A stretch of DNA of 64,000 nucleotides from Unio delphinus (GCA_029339505.1 JAQISU010000164.1:1-64000), one strand, 5' to 3'. Shown: positions 1-9,157, counted from the first letter of the stretch. Notes: generated by a model not told the origin, from the sequence alone. Program-made: numbers and translations.

Positions 1-991
1 CTCCACAATGAAGTCAGAATAATTCCATGTAGTCAACCTTTACAAAAAACTATTCTGGAAAATATTTTATGACACCTGTTTCAAACGGACCACGACTTCA
101 AAATAGTCTTCCATGGTTTTTCTCCGTTTTTATCTTCACTCTACGACTCTGATATCATGTTACGATTATACTCTTCTCTGGCTCGAACCGTTCAACAAGT
201 TAGTCCCTAATTAAAACCCAAGTCATGCCCCAAACAGACCAGATTAATTATTAATAGTTGCAAAGCTATGGCGATCCTAGCCAATAGATCAATCTTAATG
301 TTTACGTGTCACGCTGCGCTGACCCGAACACAATGAACTACAAAGAATGTACTTTTTAAATGTATATTACAGACATATCATTCTATAAAATGTTTGCACC
401 ATTACACACTAAATCTTTTAATTCGTTCTAGTTTTTCATAAATGAACATGGTACTGATCTTACATCCAATATGGCCGCTACATTGGCTAATTTGATAACC
501 TTTCGCTCAAGAATATCAGAAATGGTTTAAAATCTCGCAGTTAAAAGGACGAAATGGTCTCTTTCTGAATTCTGGAAATTATTTATGGGCGGAATAACGT
601 AAGATCCTTAGAGATACTCTTGTTTTCTGAGATTTCATTTTCCTAGAAAGATAAAATAACATTTGAGGCGTCTAATGGTAATTTACTTTGTTATTAAGAA
701 GCAACCATACGGTGAAACTTTCATTAACCGGCTTCTCTATAACCCATGTTTCCATGCAGACGTAACATATTTGCGTTTTCTTAATAAAACCGTTATTATA
801 CTAATCAAACTATTTTTTATATTGAGCGTCACATTAAAACTACTATAATTTATCTGTGGGGACAATGTCCTATTAGAAACGTTTATTACGAAGCACAACT
901 GAAGTGGTAGAAATAGCTTAGCAGTATAAAATCCATCTTGTACTCAAGACACTGACCTGCTAGTTTGTAATGGATCCTAACAGTCATCTGG

Positions 992-1035
<44 letters not shown>

Positions 1036-1210
1036 AGAAAAGACATACCTGTTCTACATCCCACCTCAACGCAAAAAGCAAAAAAAAATCTATATGGAAA
1101 CGAGAAAGAAAACAAACAAAGCATGTCTTCAAATACAGCTTATTTCAGGGGGGACTCGTCATATCCTCGACTTGAATAACCTACTAGGTTCACTCAACAA
1201 AGCTTCCCGC
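1..1210. other. left host flank
   Basis: This AT-rich sequence lies left of element 1 and contains no convincing coding region. A short open frame over 970-1179 is only the translation of the ATC microsatellite plus adjoining sequence. I see no RNA gene or transposon end here. Confidence 0.6.
992..1034. repeat. ATC/TCA trinucleotide microsatellite
   Basis: About 14 uninterrupted copies of a TCA-type trinucleotide. In one frame it would encode a serine run, but nothing else supports a gene here. Confidence 0.9.
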
Positions 1211-1216
1211 CTGGAA
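1211..1216. repeat. target site duplication, left copy (CTGGAA)
   Basis: The six bases CTGGAA directly precede the left terminal inverted repeat and recur directly after the right one at 33,618. Six-base duplications are the known signature of Polinton/Maverick integration by a retroviral-type integrase. Confidence 0.95.
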
Positions 1217-1555
1217 AGTAGTATATGGGGACTATCTAGCGTCAATGGGAAAATCCTATGTAAAACAGCTTGGGAACATCTAGCGTCAAGGGGAATTTAA
1301 CATGGTGGGGACTATCTAGCGTCAAGGGAAATTTAACATGGTGGGACTATCTAGCGTCAAGGGAAATTGAACATGGTGGGACTATCTAGCGTCAAGGGGA
1401 ATTGAACATTGTGGGTCTATCTAGCGTCAAGGGGAATTGAACAGAGTGGGACTATATAGCGTCAAGGGAAATATAACATGGGAAATAAAACAAGGAAAAA
1501 AGGGGTGGCAATGAAAGCTACTATCTTTTCGAGACTTATGAGTGGCCCTGAAAAG
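1217..1555 (+). repeat. element 1 left terminal inverted repeat
   Basis: Matches the reverse complement of 33,279-33,617 over 339 bp and starts AGTAGTATATGGGG, in keeping with the AGT-type termini of Polintons. Most of it is a tandem array of a 35-bp unit. Its inner edge lies inside a histone-type stem-loop, so the arm also supplies 3'-processing sequence to the adjacent gene at each end. Confidence 0.95.
1229..1490 (+). repeat. seven 35-bp tandem repeats inside the TIR
   Basis: The core CTAGCGTCAAGGGAAATT recurs with TAGCGTCAA starting at 1237, 1281, 1317, 1352, 1387, 1422 and 1457, so spacing is 44, 36, 35, 35, 35 and 35 bp. The mirror image is at 33,345-33,605. Regular iterons in a terminal repeat suggest protein binding (replication origin, integrase or terminal-protein recognition). 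That function is inference. Confidence 0.9.
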
Positions 1556-1559
1556 GACC
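1544..1559 (-). terminator. histone-type 3' stem-loop for the 1587-1820 gene
   Basis: On the minus strand it reads GGTCCTTTTCAGGGCC: a six-pair stem (one G-T pair) with a four-base loop, followed by CACTC and a downstream purine-rich GAAAAGA. This matches the replication-dependent histone mRNA 3' end and lies 28 nt after the stop codon. Confidence 0.8.
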
Positions 1560-1586
1560 GTTAGGTGTAATGTTAACGTTGTCTTG

Positions 1587-1820
1587 TTAACACAGAGGAC
1601 ATCTTACAGATCTTCTTCTCTTCCTTAAACTTCTCATTACTGTGGGTCCATAGAAGAGAACTCTCTTCAAGCAACCTTGTCTTTCCACATAGACTCTTCT
1701 CTTCCAATAGGCTGTCTCCGTCCTATCAATGACACTCCATGATGATCTGACATACATGGGTATGTCAGTCCTAAACAGCATACTTGACACAAGGGTTGAC
1801 GATTCAACATTAGTCCACAT
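1587..1820 (-). CDS. small basic protein of unknown function, 77 aa
   Basis: I recognise no family. The C-terminus is strongly basic with clustered arginine and lysine (RSLRKRRR) and ends in a Cys-Pro-Leu-Cys motif, compatible with nucleic-acid binding or nuclear targeting. The ATG at 1820 is chosen because a consensus TATAAATA box lies about 43 nt upstream on the same strand and a histone-type stem-loop lies 28 nt after the stop, giving a complete small transcription unit. It is transcribed divergently from the gene at 2039. Its 3' end runs into the left TIR. It may be a virion core or regulatory protein, but the sequence alone does not decide. Confidence 0.65.
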   Translation of the reverse strand: MWTNVESSTLVSSMLFRTDIPMYVRSSWSVIDRTETAYWKRRVYVERQGCLKRVLFYGPTVMRSLRKRRRSVRCPLC

Positions 1821-1862
1821 CTTCTGATGAGAACAGGTGAATTGAATGCCGTGTACTGCGGT

Positions 1863-1870
1863 TATTTATA
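1863..1870 (-). promoter_or_regulatory. TATA box for the 1587-1820 gene
   Basis: TATAAATA on the minus strand, 43 nt upstream of the ATG at 1820. Spacing puts the start site about 15 nt before the ATG. It forms half of a divergent promoter with the plus-strand TATA at 1983. Confidence 0.7.
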
Positions 1871-1982
1871 GGGGAAGAGCGGATTGAAACGGATTGAGTG
1901 TATCCACCAATCCAAACGTGCGTTACAAAAGTCAGACACAGCCATCCAATCGGAAGAGAGCAGTCTGTGACGTCACCTTTTC

Positions 1983-1988
1983 TATATA
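1983..1988 (+). promoter_or_regulatory. TATA box for the 2039-2677 gene
   Basis: TATATA (context TCTATATAGAGG) lies 56 nt upstream of the ATG at 2039. The region between the two divergent TATA boxes (1870-1983) is the shared regulatory segment. Confidence 0.7.
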
Positions 1989-2038
1989 GAGGTACTAGCG
2001 CCTGTGCGCAGTCAATCGATTCAAGAGAGTTGTCAATC

Positions 2039-2677
2039 ATGGCGGACAGTAAGAAGACAATGAATTGGAGTGAGACAGGAGTAGAGACAGCAAGTCATGG
2101 ACCAACAGTGACTACTAAAGTCATGACAAATCTACATCCAGAAGAAGTGGATTTTAACTGGGATATTGTGGATTTTTTAACATCGCAAGAATTTATTCCG
2201 GAACCTTCGTTGCCTTCTGTATCTTCTTATGGACACGTCGATGATTTTAAGCAGAGACAAAAAGAAGCATTGGAGCGATTTTTACAACAACAGAAAGTAG
2301 AAGAACAAGCTTTTCTTATGCAACAGCAGGAAGAAGAAGAAGCAAGAAGAAAACACCAGGAAGAAACAGTAGCAGCAACGGAGAAGAATGAAGACCAAGG
2401 ACAGAAAGAAAATAGTGAAAATCAAACGGTTACGACGGTACTTTTAGATATTTTAGCTGAGTTAAAGAGTCTGAAACAAATGTATCAGACTTCTTTATCA
2501 CGACCGAAGAGAAAAAGACCTTCTCGAGCGAAACAACCCGATCTCTCTGTGACTACGTCTACCTTACCACCGTTAGTGATTTCTACCAAATCATTGACAG
2601 GAACCACCAGTCCCGAAGTAGGCCTTGGCCGTGGCAAAGGCTTAAGACAGCTCAAGAGGATTTCATCCCGTTTCTGA
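2039..2677 (+). CDS. glutamine/glutamate-rich coiled-coil protein, 212 aa, unknown function
   Basis: No recognised family. Residues about 68-115 are a charged Gln/Glu/Lys-rich helix of coiled-coil character (for example FLQQQKVEEQAF). A short hydrophobic helix follows (TTVLLDILAELKSLKQM), then a basic patch RPKRKRPSR that looks like a nuclear localisation signal. The ATG at 2039 (context ATCATGGCGG) is preferred over upstream in-frame codons because only non-ATG starts precede it and a TATA box sits 56 nt upstream. A histone-type 3' stem-loop begins 34 nt after the stop. It belongs to the same accessory class as the genes at 27,977, 28,824 and 32,682. Confidence 0.75.
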   Translation: MADSKKTMNWSETGVETASHGPTVTTKVMTNLHPEEVDFNWDIVDFLTSQEFIPEPSLPSVSSYGHVDDFKQRQKEALERFLQQQKVEEQAFLMQQQEEEEARRKHQEETVAATEKNEDQGQKENSENQTVTTVLLDILAELKSLKQMYQTSLSRPKRKRPSRAKQPDLSVTTSTLPPLVISTKSLTGTTSPEVGLGRGKGLRQLKRISSRF

Positions 2678-2710
2678 GTTTGTTTTGTTTTAAATACACA
2701 AAACACCAAC

Positions 2711-2726
2711 GGTCCTTTTCAGGACC
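2711..2726 (+). terminator. histone-type 3' stem-loop after the 2039-2677 gene
   Basis: GGTCCTTTTCAGGACC forms a perfect six-pair stem with a TTTC loop. It is followed by ACTCC and, 10 nt later, the purine-rich TTTCGAAAAGAAAT resembling the histone downstream element. No AATAAA is seen between stop and stem-loop. Confidence 0.85.
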
Positions 2727-2899
2727 ACTCCAATTATTTCGAAAAGAAATACTATGTCAATTGCCTATTTCAATGAAAACTCAAAAGTCCTTTATGTTTT
2801 TAAAAACCCATGATGTACGTGTGAGTGAATGAATGTGTGAGTGTAGGTAATTATACTATCAAATCAAAACCAAGAGACACTTACGTTTTTTCTCTTTAG

Positions 2900-2905
2900 T
2901 TTATT
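2900..2905 (-). terminator. polyadenylation signal for the 2988-3458 gene
   Basis: AATAAA on the minus strand, about 83 nt after the stop of the zinc-knuckle gene. This gene therefore has a conventional 3' end, unlike its neighbour at 2039-2677. Confidence 0.6.
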
Positions 2906-2987
2906 CTAGTACAAACGACACAATTCAATATCACAACATAACATAACACAAGACCACTTTAAAAAAGTTCATAGGTTTTCTTCTGTT

Positions 2988-3458
2988 TCACTCTTTCTGT
3001 TTTTTCATTTTCTTTACTGTCACAGCTTTTTTTTCTTCCTCTTCACTTTCGTTTCGTCTTCTTTTCTTGTTTTTGTGAACGTGACGGGGTTCTTCCTTGG
3101 AGGAGGGTACCTCTTTCTCCTCCTGTTCAGAATTTCTTTCCTCCTCCTCCTCCTCTTCCTCCACCTCCTCCTCCTCCTCCTGCTCCTGTTGTTTCTTAGG
3201 GCAGTTTGGAGACCAATGTCCTTTCTCTTTACAATAATAACAGGTATCTTGACTTTTGTCTCTATTGTAGCCTTTTTTATTTTTGTTACGATCTGAACAT
3301 TCTGTAGCCCAATGTCCTTTCTTCTTACAGATATAGCAAGTATCTTGACTTTTATCTCGATAGGAGGGAGAGTAGGCTGTCGGCTGGTCTGACGAAAACT
3401 TTCGTATGACCCCACGTAAAGCTCTAATGAGAAGTTCCACTTGTGTAGGTTCTTCCAT
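2988..3458 (-). CDS. zinc-knuckle protein with acidic tail, 156 aa
   Basis: Two CCHC zinc knuckles are plain: CYICKKKGHWATEC and CYYCKEKGHWSPNC, at about residues 41-54 and 74-87. They are followed by a Glu run of about 20 residues and a Lys/Arg-rich end. CCHC knuckles bind single-stranded nucleic acid. The ATG at 3458 is the first real ATG after a minus-strand TATATATATAAAG box. The gene is divergent from the DNA polymerase gene, with starts 138 bp apart, which suggests an early replication-linked role such as single-strand binding (inference). Confidence 0.75.
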   Translation of the reverse strand: MEEPTQVELLIRALRGVIRKFSSDQPTAYSPSYRDKSQDTCYICKKKGHWATECSDRNKNKKGYNRDKSQDTCYYCKEKGHWSPNCPKKQQEQEEEEEVEEEEEEEERNSEQEEKEVPSSKEEPRHVHKNKKRRRNESEEEEKKAVTVKKMKKQKE

Positions 3459-3511
3459 CGTTCTGGTCAATGTGAGAGTGAAAGGAATACTGAACCGTTA
3501 GACACTAACCC

Positions 3512-3548
3512 TTTATATATATATGCACGGATCGAACATGAATATATA
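3512..3548. promoter_or_regulatory. bidirectional TATA region between zinc-knuckle and polymerase genes
   Basis: A TTTATATATATATG block at 3512-3525 reads as TATATATATAAAG on the minus strand and faces the gene starting at 3458. A second TATATA at 3543-3548 lies 53 nt before the polymerase ATG. Confidence 0.65.
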
Positions 3549-3595
3549 GGGGTTATGGTCTTTAAAAGGTAGTCATTTGACTTTTTGCAGACAAG

Positions 3596-6500
3596 ATGAA
3601 AAGGTCACATCATGCTGTGGAGAAAGGAAAAGACAGTAAGAGACAGAAACGTAATGTATCGCCTAGTACAGTAGCTGAAGTCTTGGCTCAAATTCATGCC
3701 AGTGATTTTGAAGATGACATGAGTGAGCCCGAATTTACACCTAAGCAATCGACGTCCAAGCAAAGTACACCACCCTTAGTTAACCCTGAAAATTACTATC
3801 ACATTCGAGAGACAGAAAAGCGTTCCTCTCGAAAATTTAGAACAACGGCTTACACGTATGCCGTAAAGTTTAAAGATTTCAAGTCCAATGTACCTTTGGA
3901 GAATACAGAAGGGTTCATTACTGAGGTGTGGGATTCTGTGTTAACTGCACTGAAACAGCAATGTCAAGCCAAAGAAGACGATCGCTTGAGACTTTCTATT
4001 CATCACGATAATTTAAAGTCTCCCGTTTGGATCGAATTTACTAGTCCATCAGAACTGACACCTTCTAAAGTCATTGACAAAATTCAACATGTGCAACAAT
4101 CCAATGACAAGTTTCACATTGACGATGGAAAAGCCACACTGTTCATGACCCACGTGTCTCTTCCCCAGGGGACAGGACGCAAAAAAGTATTATTGGTCGA
4201 CAGCCTTCGCAGCACCAAACTAAGTCTCGTCCGAATTAACAATCCTCAAGACCAGATGTGTTTAGCCCGTGCTGTCGTCGTGGGACGAACGTATGCCAAC
4301 AAGAACGACACGGTAGAATGGAAAAGAGCCTGGAAAACTATTCAACAATCGGACCGAGCCAAACAACGAAGTGAAGCAGAACTCCTGTTACAGCAAGCGG
4401 GGATATCCAAAGACACTCCTTGTGGCATTCCAGAAATGCAACAATTACAAGACGTCTTGTCTCCACGTTACACTTTGAAAGTACACCCTCAAGAAGTGCG
4501 TGGACCTCTTTTGTTTCGAGGCCACGATTTCAAAGACGGAAAATACATTCACGTCTATCATCACAATGGTCATTTTGATACCATTACCAGTATCACTGCA
4601 TTCCAGGGATACGGTTACTACTGTGAAAAATGTGACTATGGTTATAACAATCGAGAACAACACAAACATTGTGGATCAAAATGTGAGGGATGTTTAGCCT
4701 CACAACCTTGTCTGGACCAAGGAAAAGAAAGAGTGCATTGCCCTGTGTGTCAGCGCACTTTTGTCAGTCCTACCTGTTACCAACAACATTTGAAGATGCA
4801 AGGTTCACAGCAGAAAAACACTTGTCAACTTCTGAGATTGTGCCCTACTTGTGGACAAGGCATACGTACCAATAGTGCCAAGTTTCACGTTTGTCGAGGG
4901 AAGAAACGATGTCACATTTGTCACCAAATCGTGGACTTGGAACACGAATGCTTCATTCAAAAATACCAACCCCATTCAGAAGATACCCAGAAGAAAGGGA
5001 ATTTTATCTTTTTTGATTTCGAATGCATGCAAGAAACCGGTATTCACATTCCCAATTTCTGCGTAGCTCACCGTGCGTGCGAACAGTGCATCCAAGAACC
5101 TATCTTTAGTTATTGCCCTCACTGCAACAAGATTCCTGGAGGACGTGAAAAAATCTTTCGAGGGTCAAACACGTTAGCCAAGTTTGCCCAATGGATCTTA
5201 AACCCCATTGACGAAACGTGGAGTACAGAAGACATCGAACGTTACGGTAATTGTCATTGCCATGCTACGGTCATGGCTCACAATTTTTCGGGATACGATG
5301 GGCAATTTCTGCTCAGATACTATGCGGAACAATGTACCGAACGACCTCAAGTGACTTTGAACGGAGCTAAAATCATTTCTATGCAAGTAGGACAAGTACA
5401 GTTTAAAGATTCGATGTGTTACTTGGCCATGCCATTGAGTCGCATGCCTAAAACGTTTGGAATGACAGAATTGGTTAAAGGTTATTTTCCACACTTTTTC
5501 AATACCGAAGCCAATCAATATGCCGTTCTGCCCCATTTGCCGGAGGCTCACTATTACGACCCTGACAACATGCGTACCGAACAACGAGAAGCTTTCTTCG
5601 CTTGGTACCAGACTCATGCCTCGGACCTTTTTGACTTTCAAGAAGAAATGTTAAAGTACTGTCGATCTGACGTGGACATTTTACGACGTTGCTGTGGAAA
5701 ATTTCGAGAATTGTTCATGGAGTACGGAGGGATCGATCCTTTGAAAGAAGCTTGTACCATTGCCAAAGCGTGTTCTTTAGTGTACCGAAAACGCTTTATG
5801 CCTGAAAATACTCTAGCGGTCATCAGTCCTCAAACGACGAACTTTGTTAAACGTCAATACTCAGTCAAAGCCCTGCGCTGGCTCCATTACTTGTGCGACA
5901 AGGAAGACAAATGGATCCAACACGCTCGCAACGGAGGAGGCGAAAAGATTATTGGAACGTATTCAGTGGATGGTTGGGACTTAGAAAACCCTCAGATCGT
6001 GTACGAGTTTAACGGATGCTTATTTCACGGATGTCCTATGTGCTACCCTCAGCGTGACATCAAAAATCAGTTTTTACAACGAACTATGGAAGATTTGTAC
6101 CAGACCACGTGTCAACGACGTTTGAAGTTAGAACAACAAGGATACCAGGTAGTGGAAATGTGGGAACACGAGTACGATCAGCGTTTGAAAACCGATCCCG
6201 AGTTTAAACGCATCGTAGAAAGTTACAAGTGGGTGGACCCATTGAACCCCAGGGATAGTTTGTACGGAGGACGAACGAATGCTACCTGTTTACTGTACCA
6301 AGCGGACGAGGAGAAGGGAGAAGAAGAAATCAAATACTTGGACGTGTGTTCGTTGTATCCGTACGTGTGCAAATATTGTCACTTTCCCGTAGGGCATCCA
6401 GAATTGATGACAGAACACATTGACTTGGACCACATTCGTCAGTACGAAGGATTGATCAAGTGTAAAGTCTTGCCACCCACAGACTTGTACCATCCCGTTT

Positions 6501-7669
6501 TACCTCACCATTGCCAAGGAAAACTGATGTTTCCTTTGTGTCGCACATGTGCCGAAACGTTCAACCAAGACCAACCTTGTCATCACACTCAGGAAGAACG
6601 TGCCTTGACAGGAACGTGGGTGAGCGTGGAATTGTTTAAAGCTCTGGACATGGGATACCAACTGTTAGAAGTGTACGAAATTTACCACTTTCCCAAAACA
6701 CAACAATACTGCAAGGGCGACAAGAGACAGAAAGGTATTTTTGCAGACTACGTGGATACCTTTTTAAAACTAAAACAAGAAGCTAGTGGCTATCCTTCCT
6801 GGTGTCACACTCCCGAAGACCAAAAGATATTCAAAGAAAAATATCGGGAGCAGGAAGGTATCACTTTAGACCACATCGAGAAAAACGAAGGAAGGCGTTC
6901 GTTTGCCAAAGTGATGCTCAATTGTTTGTGGGGTAAAATGGCACAACGTCCGTCTTTACCCAAGACGGAGTATTTGTCCGAACCGTCTCGCTACTTCCAG
7001 ATGATTCACGACCTAACCAAAGTCATCAAACACGTGGACGTCATTCGTGAGGACTTGATCTTAGTCAATTACGAAGAAGAACTAGACTTTGTAGAAGCCG
7101 ACAAATTTGGAAATGTCATCATTGCGGCTTACGTGACAGCCCACGCTCGCTTAAAATTGTACGAAGTGTTAGAACTGTTAGGAGATCGCGTGTTGTATTT
7201 TGACACAGACAGTTGCATCTACATTCACCGACCGAACGATTGTAACCCTGTCATCGAAGGAGACCGTTTAGGAGCCTGGACCGATGAACATCCCGACGAC
7301 AAGATTCTAAGTTTTGCAAGTGGCGGTCCTAAAAATTACGGCTACGAATACCGAGACCCCCAAGGAAAAATGCACACCAAATGTAAAGTGAAAGGATTGA
7401 CTCTTAATTATCGCACCAGTCAAGTGGTGAACTTTGACGTGCTTCAAGAAGCCTTACAGTCGGGACAGGATGAAACGTTTCAAGTGACTACCCACGAACC
7501 GCACAAGATTGTCCGTTTACCCACACACCAAATCGTTAGCCGACCTTTGGAAAAAGTCTACCAAATCGTGTACCAAAAGAGAGTACGACTTCCCAATCAC
7601 TTCACTCTACCGTACGGTCACATCGAAATCGGGCAGCATATAAAAAGGGACATTGTCCAAGACCAATAG
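3596..7669 (+). CDS. protein-primed type DNA polymerase B, 1357 aa
   Basis: Replicative polymerase of the Polinton/adintovirus type, thought to use a terminal protein as primer. Residues about 330-460 are rich in CxxC/H pairs (zinc-finger region). The exonuclease follows: ExoI DFEC near 474, ExoII NFSGYDGQF near 563, ExoIII YCRSDVD near 688. Polymerase motifs are A (LDVCSLYP, D near 916), B (KVMLNCLWGK near 1105) and C (YFDTDS near 1203). All catalytic acidic residues are present and the frame is intact over 4 kb. The ATG is preceded by a TATA at 3543. The N-terminal 300 residues may carry the terminal-protein function, but I cannot show that. Confidence 0.97.
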   Translation: MKRSHHAVEKGKDSKRQKRNVSPSTVAEVLAQIHASDFEDDMSEPEFTPKQSTSKQSTPPLVNPENYYHIRETEKRSSRKFRTTAYTYAVKFKDFKSNVPLENTEGFITEVWDSVLTALKQQCQAKEDDRLRLSIHHDNLKSPVWIEFTSPSELTPSKVIDKIQHVQQSNDKFHIDDGKATLFMTHVSLPQGTGRKKVLLVDSLRSTKLSLVRINNPQDQMCLARAVVVGRTYANKNDTVEWKRAWKTIQQSDRAKQRSEAELLLQQAGISKDTPCGIPEMQQLQDVLSPRYTLKVHPQEVRGPLLFRGHDFKDGKYIHVYHHNGHFDTITSITAFQGYGYYCEKCDYGYNNREQHKHCGSKCEGCLASQPCLDQGKERVHCPVCQRTFVSPTCYQQHLKMQGSQQKNTCQLLRLCPTCGQGIRTNSAKFHVCRGKKRCHICHQIVDLEHECFIQKYQPHSEDTQKKGNFIFFDFECMQETGIHIPNFCVAHRACEQCIQEPIFSYCPHCNKIPGGREKIFRGSNTLAKFAQWILNPIDETWSTEDIERYGNCHCHATVMAHNFSGYDGQFLLRYYAEQCTERPQVTLNGAKIISMQVGQVQFKDSMCYLAMPLSRMPKTFGMTELVKGYFPHFFNTEANQYAVLPHLPEAHYYDPDNMRTEQREAFFAWYQTHASDLFDFQEEMLKYCRSDVDILRRCCGKFRELFMEYGGIDPLKEACTIAKACSLVYRKRFMPENTLAVISPQTTNFVKRQYSVKALRWLHYLCDKEDKWIQHARNGGGEKIIGTYSVDGWDLENPQIVYEFNGCLFHGCPMCYPQRDIKNQFLQRTMEDLYQTTCQRRLKLEQQGYQVVEMWEHEYDQRLKTDPEFKRIVESYKWVDPLNPRDSLYGGRTNATCLLYQADEEKGEEEIKYLDVCSLYPYVCKYCHFPVGHPELMTEHIDLDHIRQYEGLIKCKVLPPTDLYHPVLPHHCQGKLMFPLCRTCAETFNQDQPCHHTQEERALTGTWVSVELFKALDMGYQLLEVYEIYHFPKTQQYCKGDKRQKGIFADYVDTFLKLKQEASGYPSWCHTPEDQKIFKEKYREQEGITLDHIEKNEGRRSFAKVMLNCLWGKMAQRPSLPKTEYLSEPSRYFQMIHDLTKVIKHVDVIREDLILVNYEEELDFVEADKFGNVIIAAYVTAHARLKLYEVLELLGDRVLYFDTDSCIYIHRPNDCNPVIEGDRLGAWTDEHPDDKILSFASGGPKNYGYEYRDPQGKMHTKCKVKGLTLNYRTSQVVNFDVLQEALQSGQDETFQVTTHEPHKIVRLPTHQIVSRPLEKVYQIVYQKRVRLPNHFTLPYGHIEIGQHIKRDIVQDQ
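7639..7645 (+). promoter_or_regulatory. TATA box for the BIR gene
   Basis: TATAAAA inside the last codons of the polymerase gene, 65 nt upstream of the ATG at 7704. Similar TATAAAA boxes precede the ATPase (9540) and the basic core gene (10,354). Confidence 0.55.
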
Positions 7670-7703
7670 TTCATTGTGACTAACACAGCTAAGCGAAAAG
7701 AAG

Positions 7704-8252
7704 ATGAATCCATTTAAACAGACATCATTCAAATTTGGGAATTCTCAAGTGGAGTGCGATGCTAAACCTTGCGATTGTAGTGATGCCAGGCTCTGTGACG
7801 TTAGCGATTCAGCAGGATATCGTAGGAACGTTGCTATGACTACTACCCCTATATCTACCCTGGAAAGTGATGCTGTGCGTGTCAAACCTGAGGGATGCGA
7901 AAGCGGTGCGACACGTTATCGTGGACTCCTAGGAATTTCACCGTACCTGCATCGAACAGAAGTAAGGAGAGTCGAATATTCGTTCCCGACGAGTTTGCCT
8001 GAATACTGCCACTTTAAAAGTCGATTTCAAACCTTCAAAGATAAATGGCCAAAATATCTGCCTGGACCAACTCCTGAAGAATTAGCCAGAGCTGGATTTT
8101 TCTACTTGGGCGAAGGGGATAAAGTCAAGTGTTTCAGTTGTGGTGTATCCATTTACGAGTGGGAACATAAAGATTCCGCTTACCTGGAACATGCTCGATG
8201 GTCTCCGAATTGTCAATACCTACCTTTAGTGGGACCTAGTGATTGGAAGTGA
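7704..8252 (+). CDS. BIR-domain (inhibitor-of-apoptosis-like) protein, 182 aa
   Basis: A single baculoviral IAP repeat occupies residues about 104-174, with zinc ligands C143, C146, H163 and C170 in the order CFSCG...EHARWSPNC and the typical ARAGFFYLGEGD core. BIR domains bind caspases or their activators and block cell death. No RING finger follows, so ubiquitin-ligase activity is not expected. The N-terminal 100 residues are low-complexity and unassigned. IAP-like genes are known from insect DNA viruses and some Polinton-class elements. The position directly after the polymerase suggests a role during replication. A cell-division (survivin-like) role is possible, but the lack of a long C-terminal helix argues against it. 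Confidence 0.9.
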   Translation: MNPFKQTSFKFGNSQVECDAKPCDCSDARLCDVSDSAGYRRNVAMTTTPISTLESDAVRVKPEGCESGATRYRGLLGISPYLHRTEVRRVEYSFPTSLPEYCHFKSRFQTFKDKWPKYLPGPTPEELARAGFFYLGEGDKVKCFSCGVSIYEWEHKDSAYLEHARWSPNCQYLPLVGPSDWK

Positions 8253-8264
8253 CACTACTACTCC

Positions 8265-8648
8265 ATGTCGTGTAACACACCTAGACCAGTATATAATATA
8301 AAACATAATATTCAAGGATTGCCTCGTGAATTGCAAGAGAAGATCTACAAGGACGTTTGGCAAGGCCTTGCTAAAGAAAAATCTCAATGGGTGACTGTAG
8401 AACTTTTGTGTCGTGAAATTCACAAGAGGAAAGTGACAAAAATTAACCGACGTGTTAGATTTCTCTGGATTAAGGGTATTTTTTTGCTCTGTTACCAATT
8501 TACTACGTTTACCTCTGAAGATGCTTTGATCCTTCTTAACCGTTACCCTGAATGGCAGTGGGACGAAATTACACGTTATATTAATCACTTTCGCTTTTTG
8601 AGCAAATTTAATTCTGTGTTTAATTCTGGGTTGAATCTACACTTGTAA
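8265..8648 (+). CDS. hypothetical protein, 127 aa
   Basis: Unrecognised. It begins 13 bp after the BIR stop. The sequence is mixed helical with a central hydrophobic stretch (FLWIKGIFLLCYQF) and aromatic-rich C-terminus. It could be a small regulatory or membrane-associated protein. No motif supports a specific role. ATG context is CCATGTCG. Confidence 0.55.
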   Translation: MSCNTPRPVYNIKHNIQGLPRELQEKIYKDVWQGLAKEKSQWVTVELLCREIHKRKVTKINRRVRFLWIKGIFLLCYQFTTFTSEDALILLNRYPEWQWDEITRYINHFRFLSKFNSVFNSGLNLHL

Positions 8649-8682
8649 TCTTTGACCTAAAGAAGTATAAAAGAGAACAACC

Positions 8683-8901
8683 ATGCCACAACCTTTATCA
8701 TTGGTGATCCAACAGATTCCGTGGAAGGATATCAATGAGAAGATTCACACAGTGAAAGATTACGAACACTTATTGCAAGAACTATACCCTATGAATTGGG
8801 GTCGACGTGTCGTGTGTGTTTTAGTGACTTGCTTTCTGGGATTTCGTTTACCTGCCGATTCCTTGTGGACACTTTACGAACACTACCTATCAAAAAAATA
8901 A
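8683..8901 (+). CDS. hypothetical small protein, 72 aa
   Basis: Unrecognised. A hydrophobic segment at residues 42-54 (RRVVCVLVTCFLGF) could be a short membrane or amphipathic helix. A TATAAAA at 8666 lies only 17 nt before the ATG, so that box more likely drives the next gene, and this frame may be translated from a longer upstream transcript. Confidence 0.5.
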   Translation: MPQPLSLVIQQIPWKDINEKIHTVKDYEHLLQELYPMNWGRRVVCVLVTCFLGFRLPADSLWTLYEHYLSKK

Positions 8902-8907
8902 GACAGT

Positions 8908-9156
8908 ATGGTGACTCCTTTAAATGTCCACGAGAGACTTATTCTGTTCAAAGCCTTACGTTTTCATCTGGATACGTCTCGACCTTTCCAAGAAAAAAAG
9001 ATTCGTCAACTTTTACGTACGGAAGCAGTGTACGAAGATGTGTGTGTAGCTTGTGATTTACACCCTCATTGGACAGATGTACGTGACTGGAAAAGTTGGG
9101 ATTTTGAGGCTTGGACAAACGAAGTATCCCATTATGCCCAAGCGTTGTGTTCCTAA
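8908..9156 (+). CDS. hypothetical small protein, 82 aa
   Basis: Unrecognised soluble, Trp-rich, charged protein (DLHPHWTDVRDWKSWDF). It starts 6 bp after the preceding stop, and the next gene starts 1 bp after its own stop, so 8265-9517 reads as a tightly packed run of four small genes. Confidence 0.5.
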   Translation: MVTPLNVHERLILFKALRFHLDTSRPFQEKKIRQLLRTEAVYEDVCVACDLHPHWTDVRDWKSWDFEAWTNEVSHYAQALCS

Positions 9157-9157
9157 A

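Noticed and set aside
970..1179. Ser-rich open frame
   Set aside because: It is the translation of an ATC microsatellite, without homology or gene signals.
1229..1490. CRISPR-like regular repeats
   Set aside because: Units are contiguous with no unique spacers, lie in a TIR and are mirrored at the other end.
3075..3296. Leu-rich open frame on the plus strand
   Set aside because: Complement of the Glu/Lys-rich region of the zinc-knuckle gene, so a composition artefact.
8666..8672. TATA box for the 8683 gene
   Set aside because: Only 17 nt before the ATG, so transcription would start downstream of that codon.
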